This document shows, piece after piece, positions 26,200 through 34,440 of a stretch of 40,686 bases of DNA. The stretch is from the NCBI GenBank assembly GCA_902384685.1, contig CABMCU010000007.1, forward strand, positions 1 to 40,686. Direction: 5' to 3'. The translations under genes and the position numbers were made by a program. Source of the stretch: an uncultured archaeon (GTDB lineage: Archaea; Thermoplasmatota; E2; DHVEG-1). The notes under the pieces are model-generated. The model was not told the origin of the DNA, ran no database searches, and saw only the letters and a list, made by a program, of their open reading frames with translations. Numbering within the stretch: the first letter of the stretch is position 1; the number at the start of each line of letters is the position of its first letter.

Positions 26200-26631
26200 T
26201 TTACCGCATCAACATATTATTAACATTATAAAAAAACTTCGTATTGATTACAATTGGTTGATTAATACTTTGTATTTTAGTTTACCAAATAAAAACCGTG
26301 CCAAACAAGATATCTTTTATTTTACTCATCTAAGTATGCTCAAGAGAATATTCACCACCGACTCCTTAGATTACACTAGATCGTTAAATTTTAAAAATCA
26401 CCCTATTCAATAAAGAGCTTATTCTATAATAAGAACAATAATTTAAATTCTTATGATTCATTATGTTATCTGAGACTTGGAGGAATCCAATACATTGCCA
26501 AACCTTAGAAAATGGTTAAGGCTGAACACTAAGAAAAAATCACTCAAAACATTATTCAATAAAAATTCTTGAAATCAGAGTAGTTATCTTCTCTTATCAA
26601 AAATTGGAGCGAAAAAATATTGAAAGTGAAT
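26200..26631. other. Divergent intergenic region
   Basis: AT-rich region between the Gfo/Idh operon and the zinc-ribbon membrane gene. A plus-strand open frame ending at 26413 begins inside the Gfo/Idh gene antisense and has no recognisable product. I see no RNA gene or repeat. Confidence 0.3.
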
Positions 26632-27204
26632 ATGGAAAAAAATCAGATGACTATCATTCCATGTCCGTCATGTACGACACAATTATCCTATAAAAAAAGC
26701 CATGATAATGACATTCTACTTAGCTGCCCAGTCTGCGGACAAGTTGTACTGTTTAAAGGTAAAAAGTCCCTAATAAATCAACCAAGCGAAAAATCATTAT
26801 TCAAAAAAATCTTATTAGATAAAAGAATTTTGGGGTTAATATTAATTATAGTTGGTCTTATTTTTTTTAATTTTTCCAACCCTATGATTATAAGAATAGG
26901 AATTACAATCATTGTAATAGGAATTTTAATAACCTTATTAAAAACAAAAGAGAGTAGCACGATTATTAGTTGGGATAAACATATTTTTTTATTATTAATT
27001 GGATGGATACTAATAATGTTCGTTCTAACTAGTAATTCAGATGTAACTCTCTTTATCATCCTGATAATTATAGGGATACTCGTAATAAGAGAACTTGCAA
27101 CACAATTTATCACCATCGATTTTAAAAAAAGGTTAAATATCATTATTATCATTTTTCTAATAATCTATATCCTAATAATTATCCATATAATGAAAATTAT
27201 ATAA
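26632..27204 (+). CDS. Zinc-ribbon membrane protein
   Basis: From the ATG at 26632 this is 190 aa; an in-frame TTG at 26620, 11 bases after GGAG, gives 194 aa. The N-terminus holds a zinc ribbon (CPSC and CPVC, Cys15/18/36/39 in the longer numbering), followed by a short linker and five to six very Ile-rich transmembrane helices (about 68-88, 90-108, 122-140, 143-160, 172-192). There is no catalytic motif. It may regulate or scaffold the membrane assembly of the glycan, but this is only inferred from position, and I do not recognise a named family. It converges on the deacetylase at 27210. Confidence 0.65.
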   Translation: MEKNQMTIIPCPSCTTQLSYKKSHDNDILLSCPVCGQVVLFKGKKSLINQPSEKSLFKKILLDKRILGLILIIVGLIFFNFSNPMIIRIGITIIVIGILITLLKTKESSTIISWDKHIFLLLIGWILIMFVLTSNSDVTLFIILIIIGILVIRELATQFITIDFKKRLNIIIIIFLIIYILIIIHIMKII

Positions 27205-27209
27205 TTTAT

Positions 27210-28193
27210 TTAATGAAAAAATCTCTTAAAAATCCAGTTAACGAGAATTCCATTTGAAATTATAATATTAAAAAATTCTATACAATCCTTCGAATTACGA
27301 TATCCATAGAAATTGAATCTGCCAAATTTCATATAGGAATTATCAAGACTATCTACTGGCAAATAGTTTTTTTTAAACTCCCCAGAAAATCCTAGTTTTA
27401 AACCAATTTTTTTTGTTTCTTCGATGATTTCCTTCGAGTAAACACCATCAGGATATGAAATCGCTAAGGGAGTAATACCTGTAAAATCATAAATATCTCT
27501 TTGAGAATAGAGAATAAGGGAATTACGCTCCTTAGATGAATATGACGATAAGATATTGTGATTACAGGTATGATTTCCTAAAAAAATAAGTCGGTCCTCA
27601 GAAAATTCCTTTAGTTCAGAAGGGCTAAAAGGTCTATCAATATCGCTTACGGGTTCTAATGCTTCATATCCAAATAAATCTATAAGATATTCTTCACATT
27701 TCTCACTTGTTTTTATTTTCATTTGGTCTTTCATTTTTACAATTTGTTTTATTGACAGATTATTTTTTATTCCTTCTCTGTAAAGAACATCCCACCAGAA
27801 GGGTTTGTTATATTTTACATGTTTTGTCGAAATAAAAAAACAAGCAGGAATTTTATATTTTCTTAAAATCGATAAAACGTGTTTATTATTATAGTATCCG
27901 TCATCAAAGGTTAAAAGAATATAATTTTTCGTATTATCTAAGCCTTTTAAAATATCATTTGGAGATATGAATGTATAGTCTTTATCTATAGAATATTCTA
28001 AAAATTTGGAAAAATTTTCGATAGAAATAAATAATTTTGGATCTACAAAATTTAAAGATCTTTCTGTTTCATTTAAAAATATTCCATGAAAAGTTAATAC
28101 TAGTATAGATTTTTTATATTGTAATCTAGGATCGATGATTTGAGTAAATATAGAATCAGTTATTTGAACAATTTTCATCAATTTTTTTTTCAT
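27210..28193 (-). CDS. Polysaccharide deacetylase (NodB homology)
   Basis: This 327-aa protein has ILVLTFHGIF (30-39), the catalytic/metal motif TFDDGY (95-100), the zinc motif GNHTCNH (206-212) and a SYPDGVYS segment (about 247-254) in the later barrel. There is no signal peptide, so the enzyme probably acts on cytoplasmic or membrane-facing glycan intermediates. It is about 15 residues shorter than the deacetylase at 15148 and similar in motif spacing. It lies between the zinc-ribbon gene and a divergent FemAB-type gene, alone on the minus strand. The first ATG (28193) is used; an alternative lies at residue 6. Confidence 0.88.
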   Translation of the reverse strand: MKKKLMKIVQITDSIFTQIIDPRLQYKKSILVLTFHGIFLNETERSLNFVDPKLFISIENFSKFLEYSIDKDYTFISPNDILKGLDNTKNYILLTFDDGYYNNKHVLSILRKYKIPACFFISTKHVKYNKPFWWDVLYREGIKNNLSIKQIVKMKDQMKIKTSEKCEEYLIDLFGYEALEPVSDIDRPFSPSELKEFSEDRLIFLGNHTCNHNILSSYSSKERNSLILYSQRDIYDFTGITPLAISYPDGVYSKEIIEETKKIGLKLGFSGEFKKNYLPVDSLDNSYMKFGRFNFYGYRNSKDCIEFFNIIISNGILVNWIFKRFFH

Positions 28194-28513
28194 ACAAATA
28201 CATTATTGATAACTTTTTTTAGATTTTATATCCCCTTAACAATACTCTTATATATTAAATATATTCTCCCGAAATGTAAGATGAAATAGGGGGGATATTA
28301 CCTAAATATTATATTGCGATTGCGACTGGTAGTTGGTTATCGATGTCTTCTGAAATTTTTTTAGGGTTATCGCACTTAAATTGTTAAAATCAGTTTAAAT
28401 ATAAAATTTGAAAAAGATTTGCAAACCCCACTACTTTTTAAGTATTTGAATAATATCCTAGAAGTAAATGATTCATTTCAAGTTGGTAAGTTATTGCACA
28501 TACCAAATTCAGG
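28194..28513. other. Divergent intergenic region
   Basis: About 320 bases between divergent genes, AT-rich with TATA-like runs (for example TTATATATTAAATATATT at about 28250). No ORF or structure is recognised. Confidence 0.3.
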
Positions 28514-29284
28514 TTGGATTATTCAATGTTGGTATTAGATAAAAAAATTATTATATTCAACATTAAGGAAGTATATTTTTCAGGAAAACCTTTCGATATC
28601 AGAGGATGCGATAGCGTGAGATTCTATTATTGTAAGGACGAAGTTAATTTGAAAGGATTTGCTTGCCAAAGAAAACTTACCTCAATAATTGATTTAACTC
28701 AAAATTTAGAAAAAATATGGTTAGATATCGATGGAAACTCATCTCGTAAACGCATAAAAATAGCGAAAGAAAAAGGAATTGAAGTAAAAATTAATGAGGA
28801 TTATAATCAATTTCACACTATTTTAAAATCATTTATGCGTCAAAAAAGATTTGGATCATTCTTGCTAATGGGGGAATTAGATCTCCTAACGATGAAAAAA
28901 TATGGAACTTGTCTTACTGCAAGATATAAAGATGAGGTTTTAGGAGGACAATTATATCTTGAAGACGAGGAAAATATTCTTTTCAGATATGGTGCCTCTA
29001 AAAGGTTAGAATTAGATAAAAAAGATATAAATAAATCAAAATTAATCAGTGACGCAAATCGTTTACTGCACTGGGAGGCAATACAATATGCAAAAAACAA
29101 AGGTATTAAAATATATAATTGGGGTGGATTATGGCCTAAAGAAGATGTGGAAAAAGATCCACAAAAAATGGGAGTAAATTTGTTTAAATTAAGTTTTGGT
29201 GGCGAAGTAGTAACTCGTTTTGAATATCATAAGATTTATTCTAAGATTTATAATATTGTATATCGTTCATTTTCTTTATATTAA
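28514..29284 (+). CDS. FemAB/GNAT-type acyltransferase (short form)
   Basis: This 256-aa protein belongs to the shorter, single-domain type of FemAB-like GNAT proteins. About 55 residues precede IDLTQNLEKIWLDIDGNSSRKRIKIAKEKGIEVK, which is where the family's second GNAT domain begins. YGTCLTARYKDEVLGGQLYL and a C-terminal NWGGLWPKED and FKLSFGGEVVTRFEY follow. The last two segments are the usual acetyl/aminoacyl-CoA or tRNA-contact end of FemX-like enzymes. The longest frame starts at a TTG (28514) after AGG; the ATG at residue 5 (28526) is equally plausible. It is probably an acyl or aminoacyl transferase acting on a glycan amine, which is inferred from the neighbouring deacetylases. Confidence 0.72.
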   Translation: MDYSMLVLDKKIIIFNIKEVYFSGKPFDIRGCDSVRFYYCKDEVNLKGFACQRKLTSIIDLTQNLEKIWLDIDGNSSRKRIKIAKEKGIEVKINEDYNQFHTILKSFMRQKRFGSFLLMGELDLLTMKKYGTCLTARYKDEVLGGQLYLEDEENILFRYGASKRLELDKKDINKSKLISDANRLLHWEAIQYAKNKGIKIYNWGGLWPKEDVEKDPQKMGVNLFKLSFGGEVVTRFEYHKIYSKIYNIVYRSFSLY

Positions 29285-29489
29285 GGATGGTATATTTGAT
29301 ATGTTTTGGTTATATATATTAAATTATTAGATTTTAATGAAGGAGACATTATATCGAGGGTATTTTACTTAACAAAAATTATATTTTTACATATCTTAAT
29401 TTAATTAAAAGATAAGTATTCTTAAATAAGTTTAATAACCTTTAGTTTATAACTTTATTTTAGTAAATCACAGTAATAGGAAAACATGA

Positions 29490-30686
29490 GTGATTCCTTT
29501 TATGATAAATAAAAATTATACAATTGAAACCATTAAAACATTAGAAGAAATTAAAGAAATAAAAGAGGATTGGCAAAAGTTATTTTATCTGAAAAAGGAC
29601 ATTCCTATTTTATTCTCGTTTGAGGTATTCAAAATTTATTACGAGACAATTATTAAAAATTTTCATAATGTTAAAATAGAGATCATTGTAATAAAAAATA
29701 AAGATAAAAAAATCATAGCGATATTACCATTTACATTTGAAACAAAAAGATATTTTAATATTTTATCATGGCGAGAATTGTCAGTGAAGGACGAATTTTT
29801 GATTAGATTCTACAATTTTCTTATTGATCCTGAAGAAAAACCAGAGATAATTTTTCAAGAATTTTTAGCACATATAAAAGAAAATAAGCGGAAATGGGAT
29901 ATTATTAAGATTTATTCTCTCGCTGAAGATGAAAAATTAATTAAGATTTTTACATCAATTATTGGCAAGTATTACAAAATAATAGAAAACGTAACAAATA
30001 CATTAGTTATAGATTGCCAGAGAGAATTTGAAGAGTATGTAAAAAATGATTTGGATGGAAAAGATCTTAGAGAACTGAAAAGAAAATGTCGACGATTAGA
30101 TGAGAAAGGCACAATAACACTTTTAGAAATGAGCGAATCGCAGGAAATTGAAAAGGGATTACCCTATTTCTATGAAATTGAAGATAGCGGGTGGAAGGGA
30201 ACTGGTGGAACTTCACTAAAACGTTCTTACTATGGTGAGTTCTATCAAAAGATAGCGTCTCATCTTACTAAGGAGGACAAGTTTCGGTTATATTTTTTGC
30301 AAATAAATAATGAATACATCGCAGGAATTTATGCGATCATTGACCGTGATATTTTGTATCTGATCAAAATAGGCTATTCTGATGCGTTTTCTAAATATTC
30401 TCCATCAAAGGTATTATTTTATCGCGTCTTTGAAAAATTATTTTCAGAGAAAAAAATTAAAAAAATTGATTTTCATGCTCCCTATCAACCTTTCGAAAAA
30501 ATTTTTGGAACGCAAACAAAGAAAACATATAATATCACTATTTGTAATAGGAAAGTTCTACCTACAATATATTATATTTATTTAAGAATTCTAAAAAAGT
30601 TCGGATATCCCTTTGCAGAAGATTCCAGAAGGTGGAAAATATTTACTACAATAACCAAACGTTTTTATACGAGATATAATAAATAG
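29490..30686 (+). CDS. BioF2-like acetyltransferase (Acetyltransf_6)
   Basis: This 398-aa protein has a C-terminal BioF2/FemAB-like GNAT domain: LRELKRKCRRLDEKGTITL (about 190-208), the Ser/Gly-rich EDSGWKGTGGTSL, FRLYFLQINNEYIAGIYAI, LIKIGYSDAFSKYSPSKVLFY and IDFHAPYQPFEKIFG. The N-terminal half has a degenerate partner domain. Related proteins transfer acetyl groups in polysaccharide and sugar-lipid clusters. It differs from the FemAB-type genes at 16399 and 28514 in motif order, so the cluster has two types. The frame opens with a GTG at 29490; the ATG at residue 5 (29502) is the alternative. Confidence 0.75.
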   Translation: MIPFMINKNYTIETIKTLEEIKEIKEDWQKLFYLKKDIPILFSFEVFKIYYETIIKNFHNVKIEIIVIKNKDKKIIAILPFTFETKRYFNILSWRELSVKDEFLIRFYNFLIDPEEKPEIIFQEFLAHIKENKRKWDIIKIYSLAEDEKLIKIFTSIIGKYYKIIENVTNTLVIDCQREFEEYVKNDLDGKDLRELKRKCRRLDEKGTITLLEMSESQEIEKGLPYFYEIEDSGWKGTGGTSLKRSYYGEFYQKIASHLTKEDKFRLYFLQINNEYIAGIYAIIDRDILYLIKIGYSDAFSKYSPSKVLFYRVFEKLFSEKKIKKIDFHAPYQPFEKIFGTQTKKTYNITICNRKVLPTIYYIYLRILKKFGYPFAEDSRRWKIFTTITKRFYTRYNK

Positions 30687-30753
30687 TGATTTCATCCTGC
30701 AGGAAATAACGTACCAATCTCGATATATAGAGTAATACATCTAATGTGATCTT

Positions 30754-31251
30754 ATGTGTCAAATCAACACCATAAATGAAATGGGGTTAGATGATCCTTC
30801 CCTTAAAATTAAAAAACATTTTGGGATTACAGTACGAATGAGTGGAATATTTCTCTTTATTCGGGAAATAAGAAAATTCAAAACAAAGAAAATGATTTCA
30901 CAAAAGGAAGATGCAAAAGATACACCTTCTCCTCCTGCGATAGATCTGAAACCGGAGAACCTTGTCAGGGTTCGTTCTAGAGAACAAATCCTTCAGACTC
31001 TAGATGAAAATCATAAGTTAGATGGGTGCCTTTTTATGGAGGAAATGTGGCAATATTGTGGAAGTCAACATAAGGTATTGAAGAGAGTGAATTATTTCTT
31101 TGATGAACGTGGAGCAAAACTGTACAAAGCTTGTAATATTGTTCTCCTTGAAGGGATTCATTGCTCAGGAAAACAGGGAACTTTTTTGCCCCAATGTGAT
31201 AGAAATTGTTACGTGTTTTGGAAAGAAAAATGGTTAGAAAAAATCGAATGA
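30754..31251 (+). CDS. Conserved Cys-rich protein of glycan clusters
   Basis: This 165-aa protein has a variable N-terminal 65 residues followed by a conserved core. The core comprises VRVRSREQILQTLDENHKLDG, MWQYCGSQHKVLKRVNYFFD, and a Cys-rich end, LLEGIHCSG and QCDRNCYVFWKEKWLEKIE. I recognise this core as a hypothetical family found beside glycosyltransferases in bacterial and archaeal polysaccharide loci. It has six cysteines (92, 102, 127, 137, 148, 152), so a metal site is likely. It ends with TGA, which shows TGA is a normal stop here. The function is unknown. It lies upstream of two radical SAM genes, with a gap of about 290 bases. Confidence 0.65.
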   Translation: MCQINTINEMGLDDPSLKIKKHFGITVRMSGIFLFIREIRKFKTKKMISQKEDAKDTPSPPAIDLKPENLVRVRSREQILQTLDENHKLDGCLFMEEMWQYCGSQHKVLKRVNYFFDERGAKLYKACNIVLLEGIHCSGKQGTFLPQCDRNCYVFWKEKWLEKIE

Positions 31252-31540
31252 TTCCATGTTACTAAAATTTTAATTATCCTATGTATATGACACATGCTAT
31301 TTCTTAAATGCTATTCATACTGTAATAAAATTATGTAAACACAAAGGTTAAATTTTTTGAAATGCCATCCTTTAATAATATAAATGAGATAAGATTTTTT
31401 CTTAATTATAACAATCCTTAATTGAATAAAAGATGTTATTTAAATTTTAGAAAAAAGAATAAAAAAAATTAAATATTTATTGAATGTAAAGATTTAATAA
31501 GGAGCGAAAAATCCTTCATTGTCAAAGTTTAAAAGAGGGT
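31252..31540. other. Intergenic, no gene seen
   Basis: AT-rich gap ahead of the radical SAM gene. GAGGGT lies 4 bases before the ATG at 31544. No other feature is recognised. Confidence 0.3.
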
Positions 31541-31543
31541 TTG

Positions 31544-32503
31544 ATGAAAAATAACAATCTTCAACGAGGACTTGAAGCTATTAAATTTGTAAAATCCTTT
31601 AAAGACCTAAAAATTTTTTACCAGAAACTAGCGTACTCCCGAGTAAGTGGAACTCGCAATAAACATTTCAACGTTCCGCCTAGTCTTCAAATAGAACCAA
31701 CAAATTATTGTAATTCTGACTGCATATGTTGTTGTTCGTCAAGAAGTACTAGAAAAAAAGGATATATGGATTTACATTTATTCAAAAAAATCATCGATGA
31801 CGCAGCACAAATAAGAATAAAAAAAATACATTTATACCTTCATGGTGAGCCCTTATTACACCCTCAAATAGTTGAAATGATTAGTTATATTAAATCAAAA
31901 AATTTAGGTATCCACATATCAACCAATGGTATGTCACTGAATAAAGAAAAAATTGAAAATATTCTTCGTACAGGAATAAACAGTGCAGATCTTCTTACTT
32001 TCTCAATATACGGATACTCAAAAGATATTCATGAAAAGATCATGAGAGGAGTCAAGCATGATGTTGTATTAAAAAACATTTTTGATTTTATAGAACTAAG
32101 AAATAAGTTACATATAAATGGTCCTGCTATTGAGACAGCTCTTTTTATTATACCTGAAAATTATAACGAACGAGACCCATTTACAAAATACTGGCAAGGT
32201 AAAGTAGATCATATAACAGTTTATGAAAATATATCAGAATATTTTTCTAATTTCGGTAAAATGGTACCTCTAAATATCCACCGAGACCACACCTGTCTGC
32301 ACCTCTGGGAACGAATGTGTATCTATTGGAATGGAGATGTCACTATATGTTGTGCAGATATTAACGGAGAGTATATTGTTGGGAACTTAGAAAACCAATC
32401 AATAAAGGAGATCTGGAATAGTAAACAGTTATTGTCAATAAAAAAATTACATAATGAAAAACAATTCCAAAAACATCCTCTCTGTTCTATATGCGATATG
32501 TAA
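31544..32503 (+). CDS. Radical SAM/SPASM-domain protein
   Basis: From the ATG at 31544 this is 319 aa. The cluster-binding motif CNSDCICC gives C-x3-C-x2-C at Cys56, Cys60 and Cys63 (inside EPTNYCNSDC), followed by LYLHGEPLLHPQIVEMI and ISTNGMSLNK, the usual strands of the partial barrel. A SPASM-like C-terminus has CLHLWERMCIYWNGDVTICC (about 250-270), the G-L-Q-N-Q segment and a final CSIC pair. SPASM proteins modify peptides or sugars using extra Fe-S clusters. Here, next to a Cys-rich protein and glycan genes, a modification of the glycan or of a small peptide is inferred. GAGGGT is a plausible ribosome-binding site. Confidence 0.85.
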   Translation: MKNNNLQRGLEAIKFVKSFKDLKIFYQKLAYSRVSGTRNKHFNVPPSLQIEPTNYCNSDCICCCSSRSTRKKGYMDLHLFKKIIDDAAQIRIKKIHLYLHGEPLLHPQIVEMISYIKSKNLGIHISTNGMSLNKEKIENILRTGINSADLLTFSIYGYSKDIHEKIMRGVKHDVVLKNIFDFIELRNKLHINGPAIETALFIIPENYNERDPFTKYWQGKVDHITVYENISEYFSNFGKMVPLNIHRDHTCLHLWERMCIYWNGDVTICCADINGEYIVGNLENQSIKEIWNSKQLLSIKKLHNEKQFQKHPLCSICDM

Positions 32504-32742
32504 TTAATGAAATAGGGGGTTCCACCCCAATAGCCTCTTTCTACCTTTGTTCCTTGGGAAGCTCTTTTGCAGTTACCATTTCTCACTCGGAAGGAAACAT
32601 CTAACAATTTAGAGGGGGACGAAGACTATTAGCTAGATAATATACTCTTTTTTTATTTTTTAATCAATTCAGCAAGATAAAAAAAGCATTCAGATAACAA
32701 TTGTAAAACATCATTTAAATAGATATAAAAAAACATCTATTG

Positions 32743-34308
32743 ATGAAACCCATTTTGACGATAACGAGAAACGAAAAGAAACCAAGTATCAATTCAAAAA
32801 CACAAGGAGGAAATACCAATTATCGGATTTTATTAATTTATCCACCATCGCACACTCAACAACACAACAGCTGCCCGATGGGAATTCAAATGATTGCCGC
32901 TGTTTTAGAAAACGCTGGTTACCAAGTATCTCTATTAGACGCTAATGCAGCAAAAAAAAGATATAATCTTGAGGAAATTGTTCAAATTGTACATCAATTA
33001 AAACCAGATATTATAGGAATGACCCTTCTTACATCGATAGTAAAAGAAGCATATACTCTTTTATCGCATTTAAAGTCCACCAATGCAAAATTCATTGCTG
33101 GTGGACCACATGCAACTATCATGCCTGAAGAAGTAATTCATCATGGTTTTGATGCGGTAGTTCTCGGTGAGGGTGAAGCTATAATCGAAGAAGCAGTTAA
33201 GGCATTATTAGGACAAATACCAAAAGACACAGTATCAGGCTGGGTGTATAAAGATGATAAGGGCGTCCCAATACATACAAAGGAGAGACCCTTTATAACT
33301 AATCTAGACGACCTTCCTCTGCCAGCAAGACATTTAGTAAATCCTCATAACTATGGATCAAGGAAAAATCAAAATCTCCATCGTAATATTTTTAGTTCAA
33401 GAGGATGCCCCGCCAAGTGTGCATTTTGTTCCGGGGGATTATTTGGAAGAAAGTTTCGGTTCAGATCTGCTCAGAATATTCTTGATGAAATAATTTACGT
33501 TTACAAAACCTATCATTCTAAACATTTTTGCTTCGTGGATGATGCAATGATGGTGGATAAAAATCGTATAAAACAACTCTGTGAAAAACTGATAGAATAT
33601 GACTTACCTATTTCTTGGAGTGTCATGACACGAATCGATACAATCAACGAAGAACTTCTCACACTATTAGCAAGAGCGAAGTGCATTCAAATTGATCTTG
33701 GTGTGGAAAGTGGAGACCCCCAGACTTTAAGAAAAATCCATAAACCACACACAGTGGAAATGGTACAAAAAATCATTCCAATGATAGCAAAATTTAAGAT
33801 AAAACCTGTGGTATTTTTTATTTTTGGATTTCCATGAGATGACATTAGGAGTATAGAAAATACATCACATCTCATGCAGGAACTATCTCCTTATGTTGAA
33901 TTTCATCCAGCGATAGCATCCATATTACTTCCGTTCCCAGGAACCGAAATCTACGAGAACTATAAAAATGAATATCATCTTGAGAATTGGTGGTTGAGGG
34001 AAGATAAAACACAATCGTCTACTACAAATTTCAAACGTCCGTATTTTGATACGAAACTATTTACCACGGGTAACATGCTTGATTTTGATTTTTTTCATTA
34101 TTCAGATGAAATGAAACAAAAAATACAGGATTTATTTATGTTCATGTATACCCACAATGGTAAAAAATATCCTCTTCCACTGAGATATCTCTTAATAACA
34201 TTCGTCAATCTTTCCCAAAAATTATATGCAAACTCTCCTAACATAGAATATTTTTTCTTTATGCCACTCAAAAATTGCGAACAATATATTAGAAATAGAA
34301 TATCATAA
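32743..34308 (+). pseudogene. B12-binding-type radical SAM gene with in-frame TGA
   Basis: The N-terminal domain (about 28-160) is B12-binding-like: ILLIYPPSHTQQHNSCPMGI, DIIGMTLLTSIVKEA, FIAGGPHATIMPEEV and LGEGE, although the DxHxxG motif is absent. The radical SAM domain has SSRGCPAKCAFCSGG (Cys222, 226, 229). The reading frame is intact except for TGA at 33835-33837 (codon 365), exactly where family members have the Gly of a GFPG motif (FIFGFP-stop-DDIRSIEN). A GGA-to-TGA change would explain it. The frame then continues without shift for about 157 codons to 34308. TGA is used as an ordinary stop in the upstream gene, so a nonsense mutation or sequencing error is likelier than recoding. 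The enzyme would have acted on a lipid or sugar methyl group. Confidence 0.75.
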
Positions 34309-34440
34309 ATATCAATAATGATTCAAAAAAATAAAACTATCCTGTTTTTAATACACAAAAAAATCATCTAGTGGAAACTGATTTATCTTTATAAATAAGT
34401 AAATATAAATGAAAAAAATATAACTAACCTCGCTTATTCT

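Noticed and set aside
26042-26413. Plus-strand ORF of 123 codons
   Set aside because: Its first half is antisense to the Gfo/Idh gene and the second half shows no family or RBS.
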